From the NCBI RefSeq assembly GCF_037975245.1, contig NC_092564.1, positions 15,007,984-15,071,983 of the forward strand: a stretch of DNA of 64,000 nt. Direction: 5' to 3'. Shown here piece after piece: positions 34,715 to 48,119 of this stretch. Made by a program: the position numbers and the translations under genes. Below the pieces are notes generated by a model, which had not been told where the DNA came from, did no database searches, and worked only from the letters and a program-made list of their open reading frames with translations. The DNA is from Apostichopus japonicus. Its lineage: Eukaryota; Echinodermata; Holothuroidea; Aspidochirotida; Stichopodidae. Positions within the stretch are counted from its first letter, which is position 1. Each line of letters begins with the position of its first letter.

Positions 34715-37700
34715 AAGGCACATTTCACGGTACGGCAATTACTATATGCGAGAGAAAGTAGCAGGATTTGTTTGTTAATTACACAAAACAGTTGTTAAAG
34801 AAATAAAACAGGCAAAGACATGAGCCTGTTGGACCTCATTTAGATACCTTTTCACAAATATGACGATGGGAGTGATACGTTTGCTCAAATAGTCTGAACC
34901 AACATTTACGGCCCTGGACATTTGGGCCCGGTTCAGTGAATCGACTGAACCGCATATTTTGTTACGCCTGTAAGGGCTCAATATTTTTTGTCAAGGAACA
35001 GAATCAACTGTTATTTCACTCCGAATGTATATTTGTTGCACGTTGGTTACCTTCTCGGCACATTGTTTGAATAAACATTAATGAAACCAGTACTATACCC
35101 GACTAGGGTGTAATCTGTACAAACGGTAAATTAACTATGTGACACAGACCTAATAATGTGACTATAGAGTTTACATGAAGGTTAAAAGAATGCTTCTACG
35201 GCATCTCCTGAATCCAAATTACATTTGGATAGGTTGAGTTTAATTCTTTAAAATCCAATACGATATGACCTCAATGTGTAACACGGTTTGGTGGTAGTGG
35301 GGGGGGGGGCGGGAGGGGGGTGTTGACTAGGTATACAAATGGATTACGTAATAATTTGGGAATGATAATATAAACTGAAGAAAGCCATCTTTAGACATTT
35401 GACTGAGAAATAGTCTGTATCGAAAGATACCGAAAGCGATCTTAAACGTATATCGGTAAGAAAAGAACATTCACAGCTTAGGATGTAGTACATCTTGTAT
35501 AGGCTCTCCTGCAATGAATATGGAGAGTGTATGGATTAATAGAGAGATATTAAATATGTTTGAGGAATGATTTTATTCATGAGTGAAATGCGTATTAATT
35601 GTATGTATTTGTGACTAATGATGAAGCTCAGAAAAGACGACCCGATCAGAATTTATACTTTTCAAAATTATACTACATTTAGGTTAGTTTATTTGTTCTA
35701 ATTATTCAGTTGATTGAATATTAATATTTGCAACGAGCTACCTTAAAACTCACGTGCCTATGACACACTCAAACTGACCTGTCGAAATTCACTTTCCCCT
35801 CAGAGTTCATACTATTTGAAGAACAAAGTGTTTTTGAAGCAATTGTTCTTGGAGTAAGATCATTTCTTTGTAAGAGCACTTTCTGTCAATGGATTATAAA
35901 GTTATGAGTTATAGTGCAGAGATACTATATCAAAAATTGTTTCATTTGAAAATGTGGCAGTTAATGTTTACTGACTCTACAAAGATAGGAAGATGATTAA
36001 ATTAAGGAGTAACCCGGACACTAATTACGGACGGTGATACTTGTTTCGAAAATACTATAAACAATGATTTCAAATGTTCTTTTAATTACTATTGAAAGTA
36101 ATACACGGAAGTACATGTGTCACACTGTAGTGTACGTCAGTGTACTATATATAGTTGCTGGATTTAAAAGAAAATCAATGTTTACTTAATGGTGTGATAA
36201 TAGGTTCACTGCATAATTAATAAAGTCAGCCGATGTAAGCGTGTGAGTTTTGATCTATTGATACCATTTCATTACGTTCATAGAAGTTTAACGCGAAACA
36301 AGAGTTCCACAATTTCGCCGGATACAATAACTAGAATATAAGAAACAGCAGTATGATTTGTAAAACTTGTTTATCTCATGTGGAATCTTATGACGGCTGT
36401 TCTTTGATCCATGACATAGGAGATACACTTGAGCAAAAATCTGTCGGATCAGACTTTGGTAATCCTTAAACAACAGACGATCGGTGAGCAACTGCAGGAT
36501 CCTGCAGTGTCAAGGAACTCATCAATCTAGCAAGAAAATCTTTTTTTAATATGAAATTATTATCAAAGAATTAGACAAATGTGTAGTAAGCCGAGGTCTA
36601 TGGATGTTTATGTTGACATTTATTGATGAATAGTAACGTATCGAATGTAGTAGATGAGGTCATCCATTATTGGATCAAACATTTTTCAAAAATATCAATA
36701 TGAGATGAAACTTTTATAAGAAATAAAACAAAAGTTTGTTTTTAATTGATGGAGTTAGTTAAATGTGTTCTCGGAGCGACCGTATCATCCTCCATCTTCA
36801 TTCCAGCCATCCGACGCCAGGAAAGATTTTCGACCTTGGAGTGCCGCTTGAAGTTCCCGAGTGATCTCATCACTGATTTATTCACCGCAACTTCAGGGAG
36901 GTGTATGTGGTAAGAGGCAGCAACAGGCCAGTAGTATAGTAACTTAAGGATTTGTTAATGTGTATGTGATGCACTGCTGGCTGAATGTGACTGTATGTAT
37001 ACTTGTTAGTTTTTGTGTGTGTGTTTATTCAAGAAATGTAAGCAGGAAATAAAAATATAGTTCTTTTACATATTATTGATATAAAAAGTACACATTTTGT
37101 CCAAAACTTCGACACGCAACCGAGCATACCCTTCAACATAGATTTGCTACCGTGTGGACTTTACTATAGATCATTGCGAACAGGGCTAGGAAAGGGTAAG
37201 TCATTCATCTCTTCCAGCTGTGTCTACAATAGGTATTTTAGTAAACAGACAGACAACGTATAAACAGATGTATATGTTAAAAACGTAAGAGCAGTCATAT
37301 TAATATTTAGCAGTTATTGCTTATTTGTGCTCTAGGATCATCCTAGCCGCGGCCAACCAATCATTAACCAGTTTACCATACAAACATTTGAGATTAAAGG
37401 GAGGTTTGAGATAAAGCGTCAAACTTTTGAGATAAACCGCCAAAAATTCCTCGACAACGTCATACGTTTCCTGAAACCGCAATTTTCTTCTCACACCCGT
37501 CGTTCTCAAGTCGACGTTTGGGTTGCTACCCCCCCCCCCCCCCATTGTTACTCCTCTAGTTGGCGAGTGGCATGTCCAATTCAGGCAACGGCGCCTTTAA
37601 CGACACGCGAAGGATAATTCGGCTTATTTTGTCATTCTGGCACACACGGCATTGCTCAAAACTGTTTCATTTCAATGACATTTGACCTTTGAAACTGTGA

Positions 37701-37772
37701 CGTCATAAATCAAGTCACAACAAATGTGTCACCTTATGTTCAGAGGCGGGGCTCACAGAAATCATCAGTTAA
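34715..37772. other. Spacer upstream of gene C: no gene seen
   Basis: Homologous to 47450-50600 (spacer C-D) and partly to 7140-10700. Contains poly-G at about 35300 and poly-C at about 37530. No reading frame of note and no SINE at the site occupied in the A-B spacer. Confidence 0.55.
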
Positions 37773-37921
37773 TGTCGGACACTTGCGGTATCTGTATCTT
37801 ACTTTTCAATAAAGAGAGCGTCGTTTCGTTTTACAAATTGTCTATACGAGTCACTATCTGACAGGGTAAGAATCATTTTGATCCAGGAATCATCTGCTGA
37901 CATTACACGAGCTGCTTAGTT
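37773..37921 (+). promoter_or_regulatory. Conserved 5' leader/proximal promoter of gene C
   Basis: Same conserved block as before genes B and D, ending TTAGTTATGG at the start codon. Unlike gene B, no MITE lies upstream. Confidence 0.5.
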
Positions 37922-40900
37922 ATGGAGAGGAGAGGGAAAATCTGTTTGTTTGGAACCATTGCCGCCAGTCCAATTCAAATAATGTTTTTCCTTGTCAATT
38001 TAGCAACCTTAGTTATGCTTTGCTTTGGAGAGGAAACTATTGTGCTTGATAGAATATGGAAGGAACATATAATCCGATCAGAGGGACAAACAGTGACCTT
38101 ACGCTATATAAGTAAAGATAGTATCACAATGTTCCGAATAGATACACTAAAGAACGACTATAAGGCAAAGATTGTGATGAATTCAACGCTGGTTGAGAAT
38201 TGCAATGACAGTTTTATATTCAACTCCACAAAGAATGGATCAGACTTTATTAATGACTTAACTATTAGAGATGTTACCAGGGAATTTAACGGTTACTCAT
38301 TTCTATGCGTGGACCATATTACGTTCAATCCACAGGAGCTTACATTGATAGTGCTATACAGCCCAAGACGTGAATATCCACAGTGTACATCCAGCTCTAC
38401 ATATCCAATATATTTCACTGATCAAATTGGTGAACCTTTTGATATAACCTGTATCTCAGAAGAAGGAAATCCAAGAATAAACCTCTCCTTACAAAACACG
38501 CTGACATTGATAAACAATTCGTCCATTACACTTGGAGAGAATAAAACTCATCGATATGTTGAATTGAATACTAAACTCTATAGTGAATGGAACAACAGTA
38601 TGTTTTACTGTTACGTTGTGCAATCTACTACAGGGATGGTTAGTTACAGTGCTCATTGTTCATTTGGTCCAATACAATTTGTGGATGAATTAACTGTCAT
38701 TACGAATACATCGAATGTGTCAGTTAAAGAAAGAAAGAAGATTATGTTTTCTTGTAAGAGTAATGTTGATTCTGCTTACAAACAATGGAATATAGTAGAT
38801 ATTCCGAAACATGTTTCATATTCAAGTTCAAATGATTCAGATTATATTTACTTAGAAATAGATGTTAGTAATTTGACTAAAGATACCCTAATAACATTAG
38901 CCTGCTTTGTATCTTATCGTGGTAGAAACTTGACCACGAATATAACAGCCTATGTCGAAGCTTCTGGAAGTAAAGTCATTTTTCCGTTGCCTGTTTTGGC
39001 ATTCATTGTCTTTCTGATTGTGCTCTTACTGGTCATTGCTAAAACGTGTGGAAGACAGCTACATTGTGAGGCCCGATGTAATAGAGCAAGAACCAGAGAT
39101 CCGCGTACAGTAAACAGGACAGAAACACAAAATGGCCGAAGTGAGTGTATGATATTTCATCTTGTAGGATTAGTAATAGACTTAGCAAACCTTACATCTT
39201 CATAAATATTTTTAACATCTTATATTTATAATTCCAAACTATTGTTTTCTGTAAGTTTGTAAGTCTGAACTTAGGCTAAGCCTTTGTTGTGCTAACAACA
39301 AGCCAGCAAGTATATTTCATCCCATGTGTATGTATTCATAGACACAATTTTTTTGTAACGCAGCCTGCTGTGATTGAAAAGCACATTGATTGCTATGCAT
39401 AAAATTGATGGAGTTAATCATACCAAACACCTTTTCGGTTTCCATGCAATGGACATAACATCTTTGATCCAATTAAAATAGGTAAGGTCAGTGCGCGAAA
39501 ATGAAATATTTACTGCCTTAATATATAATAAAAGATAACTATATTACCTTAAATGTATGATATATTACTCTGTATAACCATATTTTGTGTTCGTAATTGC
39601 TTAAGGTAACATCGAGGTGGAAGGAGTAAGGGGAGGGAGTGGAGTCGGGTAGCACGAAATGAAGTGTTTACCCAAAAACTATAATCGCTCTGTAAATTTC
39701 CATATTCTTTCACAGATGAAGAGAATGTACCCGTAACACGTCAGCAAACACCGAGGTAAAGCCGTTGATATTCAATACTTTACTTTACTAACTTAATCTA
39801 GGCATGTCTCTACTTCATCAAGGCACATTTTGTAGGGAGGGAGACATAACGAAGTGGACTTAATTAATTTGGTGATACAATTTCAAAACTTCAAGACCCC
39901 CATTGCCTCATTATACAGTTCGAACTTTAACCAACTGAGAGTTTCAGTCTAGAATATGGATAGTTCTTTCTATTGTAAAGATTTGGACACTCACATTGTA
40001 TGTTTAAATATGACAATTGCCTTGTATTGTTTTCATCCCAGGCTAATCATATTGTCATTTTCTGTATGATTTTCCTCCAAGGTCAGTTCTTCCCAGCTTG
40101 CCAGATGCGATTAATACTTCACATCATGAAAGAGAAATCGAGACATGTAGGTTTATGAAAATTATGTTTGATTTGCGTTTTGATTTTGAATGTGTAAAGC
40201 TCATTCTATGAACTAGTGACTAGTCTACAGATAGGGATGTTCAAATAAAAAATTTCAACGTTTTCTCGCCGAAGAACAATTATGGGGGAAGAAACGAAAA
40301 TGAAAACTAACAAGTTCAAAGCTGAAGGATATTCGTGTAGTCAGGGTAGTGAATGAGGTCTGATTATGTATTTAATATCTTGATTTCATTACTTTTGACA
40401 TGGAATCATAAATGCATAGGTAAATTATTTAAAAAGACTGTTGAATTACAGCGATTATGAACTAAAGTTAAAAGCAAGGGCGGCGGAACCGGGGGGCACA
40501 GGGGGCACGTGCCCCGCCCCCCCACTTTTCCTCAGGTTAAAAATTTGCCCATTTTCTACATAAAAATTGAGGTGTCTCAAGTTAGCAATTAGAGGCCAGG
40601 GAACCAGAATGAACACTCGGGAAGGGCCGTTTCCGGCCATCTAAGGGGTTTGTAAAACCCCAAAATTTCTTGTACGCTCCGCGCCAACAAATGGTGGCGC
40701 TCCGCTCAGATAGTCGTGCATACAACTTTGCAAATCCTGGCTACGCCCCTGACTTTTAATGAATTTTTGTTGGTCAAACTCAAAGCTATTTCGAATTGAA
40801 AAAAAGAATTGTTAAGATATTATCAAGAAATAAACTCTAATTCAGATGATTCCTACATTAGCAACTATATGTTTTCACCTCATTTTGTCTCAAAAGAAAA

Positions 40901-43900
40901 CTTGTTCCTTGTTTCCCAATTTGCACATTGGATATTGCAGTGCTATATGCATATTTTCCTTGAGGGGGGGGGGACGTTGATGGAGTGATGTGTATATGCA
41001 AATAAGATAATACAATAAGAGTTATAAAGGGTACTAAATATAATGCTGCATCAGTCCAATCGAATTTCTGCAAAGTGCCCTTTGATGTTGGTGCTCCCCC
41101 CCCCCCAGATTGAAAGTGCTTCCGCCGCCCTTGGTTAAAAGGATCGTTCTCAATGTTACCTAAACTTATAAAAATGATGTTCACATATTTCATTCTAGGA
41201 ATATTGAATATTGTTTTTTTCTACAAGAGAAGATGACTATGTGCCTGTTTGCCTTTCTTTTAGACTACTCTACAGTAACAACAGACACTTCGGGAAGTAA
41301 TCGGTTATTTAACGAAGACGATATTTGCCTTATGTTAAAGATGAAGACCGGGACACTTTACACGAGGTGGATGGGGACAATACCTGTCTCTCTTGGGGTC
41401 ACCAAATGTGTAGTCCTAACAACCCTCTCTGATGGTAAAGTGATATATATATAATCGATTTATCTGATATCAATAACTAGATGTATAGAATTAGATTTGT
41501 ATCCTACACAAAGATGATAAGGACCCGGCTGGTTGGTGCGATATTTTATAATTATAATTCCAAATCCAATTATTACACTGCACGGTTGGGGCATTCATAA
41601 TAAATTACTATTTTACAGCCAGTTTGGTGCTCCTTAACAGCAGCATAAACAAATGTGACCCCCCCCCTCCCATCCCAGAGTATAGGGCCTAGGCAAGTCT
41701 TAATTCAACTGATTTTCTATGACATGCTTCCGTGAAGAATACTACACGAGCAATAAAATATGCAGATATTAAAAAAAAAAAGTTCTGTCAACAAATATTG
41801 AAGTGATTCACAGATCTTCAAATTTGTCACATATGTTACATTGTCTGAAATAACGTTCAGTCATGGTATATCGTTTCGAAAAGATTTACTCACGTGTACC
41901 TGAACTAAGGCATATTACCAATATTTTCACTTTCTTCCTCGGATTCGTAGAAAGAGTTGTCAAACACAGAGACATCCACTGGGACAAATTTGTGAAAACG
42001 TCTTTAGACCTACCTGTGACGAATCAAGTCACGAAAATTGAAGGAATTGGGATCGTATATAGTGAGTGTTTATTCTTTCTATATAAGTTTTTGCTTTTCT
42101 TTTTCAGCAGTTGTAAGTTGTTTCTGCACCCGATCTTAATATTAAGAGATTTGTGAAGAAGAGAAACATGTTATGCTTCTTGCATGCAGTGAGAAAAAAC
42201 ATTAGGCCTGACGCAGTGCATAGTGTCAGGGCGTAGGGTTACAGCACCGTGACCTGAGGTCGATGATGGTGGCACGGGGAATATGAAGAGGGACATAATA
42301 TGGGAAAAAAGGTGTCTTCTCATTTTCGTAAAATAATTTACGAAAATGTGGGTGCAATTTGTTTGCTTGCCATGTGAAACATCTACACAACAACATGTTA
42401 CTCTTGGTAACTCCACAAGATCTAAGTGTTTTAATGTGAACTAACTTCTATAGTAACTATCTCTTCTTTGTAGATCAAATAAATATGATAACTGAACATC
42501 TTGCGTGTAAAACGTTAGACAATTACTTGAACTTTGACCCAACCTCACGTCAGGGAAGTGGGAGGAGCGTCACGTCAGTGCGAGATGTTATGGAACATTT
42601 GTCAGGAGTACTTGAAGGAATGGAAGTCATTAAATCCTACGGGGTGAGTTTCGTCCGTGACTGACAAAATATAGAGTTGAGCTGGTTTGGTTTCGCTGCA
42701 AACTCAGTAATCAATCTTGGTTCCGTGTACAAACGGATATGTAAATGCTAAATGTGTCCCTTTATGAGTTTTATATCTTGCCTTGTGATTAAATTGTGTC
42801 TAACCTTGCGGGAACGCTTGTTACGATTACAATAATTGAATGTATTTGTTGATTTGGTAGAGCAAAGGGCTCGTACCTCCGAGGTCCGTGGTTCAAATCC
42901 CGTTCTGTTCGAACATTTATTTACCCGGTTCGAATTTAAAAGTCAGTTCTCCGTCGTTCATTTTGTTTATAAAATTAGTTGACATTTCTTTTGTTAAAGA
43001 GCCATGGTTCGAGTTTCGATGTATTGTTTACTACATATCTATGATGTGACCTTCCCCCCAGCTTATACAACACAGTAAACATAAACTATTAGTTGTTTAC
43101 GATATAGAAACCGGTGTCATGATCTCTATTGTTCTTAACAGCTTAAGTGATCTATAGTTACTAATTAAATATCAGTCTAAATTTTATCGGTGAAAAACTA
43201 TCGTCGACTTTATACATCTTCACATCTCCATCAATGATTTTGTATTTATTCCCCCTTAAGCTCCGTTGAAATGCAGTATTGATTAATATTACTTACTGTT
43301 AGACAATAGTATCATTTTATTAATGTTTCCTCGATATTGCTGAAGAAACCCGACGATTTATGTCATGATTGGCAATCATGAAAATTATATCAATTCCAAT
43401 CCGCCACAGTTTCTCCATCCTTGTTTCTCAACGAAGAAGATTTTATACACCAAACAGGGACAATGTAAGTTGTATGACTTCTGTCTTGCTGAGGATGCAC
43501 CAACAATTTGCGCCATCAAGAAATCAGAGGTAAACCTGCTGTTTCCCTTAATTGTTCTGCTGGTCCTAAGTGCATCTCATTACGCAGACGAAATGAGTCG
43601 AGTCTTTAAAACTTCTCCTAATATAATGTTTGGCTAAGGAAATTTAAAGTAAAGGAAGTAGCCTGAAAAGAAATATGAAATTATTCATTCATAATCAGGG
43701 ACGACGGGCCAGCCGGGCACATGCCCTTCCAGTTTGGGGGATAACTTCAAAAATGCTCGTTTTCATAAATTACTTCTCGTTTGTAATTTAAATACCCCTT
43801 TTTATAATTTTATGCGTTCTTTATATTATTTAAACTGCTCTTTTTGCTGAAAATTAAAAGGAAAGAAAGAATTTAAATGTACCCGTTTATTGACAAACAT

Positions 43901-45840
43901 ACAAATAATGTATATTATTGCTACGAACGCACTGAGAAGTTAATCTTTGTTGGAAATTTTTCATTCTTCACTGATATAAAATTGTTTTTGTTTATTATTC
44001 CGGTGTAATTCAATGCCTTGAAAGAACAGCTGTTCTCATCTCACTGTTTCTTCCTTTAACATTCTTTTCTTTCCTTTTTAAAAAAAAATAAAACCTGTCC
44101 TAACTTCTAATTTTGTTTGTAGATGAAATCGGTGACGTTGAACCAATTCGCTCCAGAAGCTTTCGACCGAAATGAATATTCAGCAGAGAGTGATGTCTGG
44201 TCAACAGCTGTTGTTATATGGGAAATTATTTCAGCTGGTGAAAAGCAATCAAATAATACTATCATGAAAATAAAATACCAACGCTTTGTAAATATTATTC
44301 GATCAAAAAGTATGCGAGCATAAAGAGGTCAAATCAGCTTCTTCGCTATACCTTACTTTGCCGGAACACCAAAATGCTACAATGTGAAACTATATACCGA
44401 CGCTATAGCGAATGTATATATACTGTCACGCATATATAGGAATAGTAAATAATCATTGAGGTACTCACGATTAAAAAATGAAGATCCACGAATTTGATAC
44501 CAGTTCGACTTCAGTTTATCATTTATTTGGCTTTTGATCCGGCGACGGTAACGTTTCCAAACCCACAAGTTAATTCAGAGGTTCAGAAGATTGATAAAAG
44601 TGAAATATACTAAAGAGAGATCGCAGAGTTAAGTTGGCACGACTCGATATTCTGTCTTGATACCAGAAAGTATGTTGTTACTAAGATAGTTAGGACCACT
44701 GCTATCTGCACAAATCAACGAAGTTATAATGTTTAAGTAATTAAGAAAACCGAAGTAAGTGAATGCTTCCTTTGCAAAGGCTTGTTTTATTTTCAAACAC
44801 CTTTTACAAAGGTAAGGTGAGAGTAATAATTTAGAAACATTAAAGGTTCAACTACTGCAACGTAAGGATATCAGTATTTGTTTGCTTTTTCAGGTTATAA
44901 ACCTTTCCCAATTAATGAGGAATACAAGCCAGGGGATGTCATTCCCATGCCAAAGACGCCATGGCCGGAGAAATATCTGCAGTTAAGGTAGCTTCATAGG
45001 GATTATTAGTTACAAATGTCGATTCTATACTCTCATTTCCAGGAACTCAACCATTACTTCATATGTCTGGTTTTACACTTTTTTGTATCATTTCTAATAC
45101 TTCTGTTATCACTTACTGGCTGCTACCATTTTTTGACGACGAATTACACGAACATTAATCAACGAATTCAGGAAATAAACCCACAGCTGATAGAATGTCA
45201 CTTTCCGCATTGGAGTAGTGAGAGGAGAAAGGGTTCCCTATACTGCTTAGTATCATTCAAATTAGACACGATTTATCTATATCTGGTGTCCTTCCCCGAC
45301 CCCCAACTCTTACTGTCTTACATCATGGTCCAGGTATACTATATTTCTTTTGTCTTTTTGAGGTCAGGTTAGACATTTGCTGAAGAATTTAGAATGACTT
45401 TTTCGACTTTCGAATGACTTTGTTATTGTTCCACAGAAACACGCTTTTATTTGAATGCTGGAGTGAAAACATGTCCCTTCGACCATCTATACACCATCTG
45501 AGGGATTCTTTCAAAACGGTACTTATTTTAGATTACAACAGTAAACAGTATTTAAGGAAACAACTTGACATCCTTGCTCGTTTTATCCTGTCTGCATGGC
45601 AGAAATGTTCGTATTTATACTATCACGGTGATATATCAATGTGACGTTATCAAACCCAGAAAATATAAAGAAGACAATGTCTACTACAAAGTATAGATAT
45701 AACAGGTTTTCCGTTTGTTTGTTTTTTCTCGACAGATTTTTGATAAGTTAATAGACAATAGCTTCTATGAGATACCGGTATCATCTTTGTATACACGGAT
45801 GATTTCTCCAACTGACGACTACGTGGAAGGAAAAGAATGA
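37922..45840 (+). CDS. Gene C: intact three-Ig receptor pseudokinase
   Basis: Eleven exons join in frame to 763 aa: 37922-39140, 39716-39755, 40082-40146, 41264-41434, 41951-42061, 42474-42643, 43410-43529, 44123-44237, 44894-44987, 45437-45518 and 45736-45840. It has a signal peptide, three Ig-like domains, a membrane helix (about 353-373) and a kinase-like domain (about 460-725). Key losses: the beta3 Lys is Thr494 (VVLTTL), HRD is HPC (595-597), and DFG is DFC (615-617). APE (642-644) and SDVWS are kept, so it is a predicted pseudokinase with RTK-like order. The tail has FYEIP (Tyr740), LYTRM (Tyr748, a PI3K-type YxxM) and DDYVEG (Tyr758). Ig1 lacks its first Cys (Tyr62). Intron 3 carries a hAT MITE. 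Probably a cell-surface signalling scaffold; the ligand is unknown. Confidence 0.85.
40475..41133 (+). mobile_element. hAT-like MITE in gene C intron 3, with empty sites in genes A and D
   Basis: A 659-bp element with perfect 14-bp inverted ends CAAGGGCGGCGGAA / TTCCGCCGCCCTTG and exact 8-bp duplication GTTAAAAG (40467-40474 and 41134-41141). Genes A (near 1660) and D (near 53630) have a single uninterrupted GTTAAAAG at this spot, so insertion followed the split of C from A and D. Non-coding. Confidence 0.95.
42850..42915 (+). repeat. tRNA-like SINE relic in gene C intron 6
   Basis: TTGGTAGAGC and the B box GGTTCAAATCC (42890-42900) are kept. Same position as the relics in genes A and D. Poor stem pairing argues against a working tRNA. 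Confidence 0.5.
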
Positions 45841-48119
45841 TAGAAGAAATACGCCTCATGTTAGCAATTGATATATTACAAAAGCATTGCCTTTCGTTAA
45901 GCATTCCGGCAAGACTTGTATGTGAAGAATTCAATGGACGCATATCGTAACTATGTAAAACAGTATGATTAACTATTACTTCCATGTGTATACGGCGGGC
46001 AAACAGCTCAACAACGGTGACTTAGGAACGTAATTCAAGATTCATTATTCATACTTATTATTTATATTCGACTTTCAAAGACATCCCAAAAAGGTTTGCA
46101 AAGTGGGAAAGGAAATGGGCAGAGGCGAAGCAATTGGCGGTATGGCTGGTTCATTGAACCAGGGCCCTAATGTCCAGGGGTCTCATATACAAGCTTGATC
46201 CCAACCTTTTGTGCCAAAGAATAACGACCGCATGTCAGTCATGTTTCTGCATGAAAACTTGAATGAGACCCAACATTGTCTATACGTTGTATTCTGTTGT
46301 ATTTCATTAATAACTGATGTTGTTAGTTGACAACTTCCACTGTGGGTGTCAACTGCTTTCACTCAGACATTTGGACAGTGCAGTTAGTAAAGCACATAGG
46401 TTCGGCAATCTCTCTGGGCGATACGTTGCCCTAAAAGAGTAAACCACTTATTTCATGCCGGAAGGACGTAATATCGGCGATATTCTGCAGAAAAATCTCC
46501 CGAAATATTTCTTTTAGATCTCGAATCCCGAGTCCTTGTAAGTGTAATACCGTTGATGTTTTTATCACGTTTGTGTTACATTTTTCTTTATACAATGCTT
46601 TGATGTTTGGCACCTATAGACTTGCGGAAACTGCAATTTCACGCATCCTTTGTTGACGACAACTTTGTTTGATTTTTAATTTTGGCGGTAAAATATTTAC
46701 TGAACAATATTTAGGACAAACAAATAAATTAAATCTTCTGATTTTTAATGCGTTGGATTAACAAAGTCGCGCATTGAAATTGTGTTTTTTAGACTATTGT
46801 GTGGGAGCTATTTATCCTTTGCATCGGGATATATTTAATATCGCAAATAACCTTCGAACTACAAATGTGGGAAGGGCGACATGGCTCCCTCTCTCGCTGA
46901 ATTGACGCCCATGTTAACCATTGTACATCACACACAACATTACATCGTTCTTACACTACAAGGTGACAGTGACCAGTAATTGCGTTGTATGGAAAGGAAC
47001 GGATTCTGTCACAAAAGTAATTTAAGTTTAAGAAAACTGTATATCTACTATTGGCGACTATAACAAATGTTGGTGAAGATTGTTTTCATTTATCATGATA
47101 TATGTCAATTTATATAAACAGCTTTTAGATGATAAAGGCGCCCATGAGATAAGATATTGTCGAAACTTTTATATCAAAATGTCTACTTTTTGTAAATTCA
47201 GTGTCTTAGCTTTCTGTCAAAATTCGCAATCGAAAAATACGATGATCTTGTAATTTTTTGCAAATAAACACTTTTTCGTGTTCTCCACGACAAAACTGAA
47301 ACTATTTTCTTATTAGATATGGGGAAATACTTCATTTCTCTTGTTTTAAATTACAAAGCAGGCGTCCCCGGTAATGAGCGACTATATGTGCTTAGGAAAC
47401 GCCTGAATATACGATGATAAACCATGATGCTGCTAGTACACCTGACTATAGGTCTTCATACAGCATCTCCTGCACACAAATAGGGTTTGGATGGGTTGGT
47501 TTAAAATCGGCACCGTTGATATTTAAATAAATAGATAAAGGTCACAGAATGTATTCTGAGACATATTAAGCAAATACAATTTCACTTGCACTCAAATACT
47601 TGAGGAAATAAGAGGAACAGTAATTGCTGTTGGGTAGGGTGTTTAACTATAGTGAAATAGGGTAAGTAATACAATATGGATGAACTGTACAGTTTTTACA
47701 GTGAAGAAAGTACATATCAGTAACAATATCTTAAAATGAAGTATTTTGGCCTGAAAAGTTCCCAAGATTTGAATACATATACTGTTTCGATGAGAAATGT
47801 TTCCTCATTCAATGTCTTGATATCTATAACCTAAGCAATTCATTGGTATTGATATCTTTTTTGAATGTTAAGTTATAGTAACAAATGGTATTCGTCATAA
47901 TTGGGGAATGATAATATAAAGCAACACTTAAGCATTTGAATGAGAAGAAACCTTCATAGAACTTATTGGTTTTAAGTGAAAAACACTTTCCCTGCTTAGA
48001 ATGTAGTACAGCTTGTAGGCTCTCCTGCAATTAATACAGAGAATGGTTTGATTATGGGACAAATATTAAATATATTTGAGGAATGTTTCTATTCCATGAG
48101 TGAATTGCGTTCGGTATTA
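45841..48119. other. Spacer C-D, first part: no gene firmly supported
   Basis: Homologous to the D spacer from 58044. The segment 46420-47105 is shared with the D spacer and missing from the A spacer. It contains a minus-strand frame at 46431-46613 with RDLKEIFR and IADITSFR phrases that recur in the D spacer (58582-58842), probably part of an old element. Confidence 0.5.
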
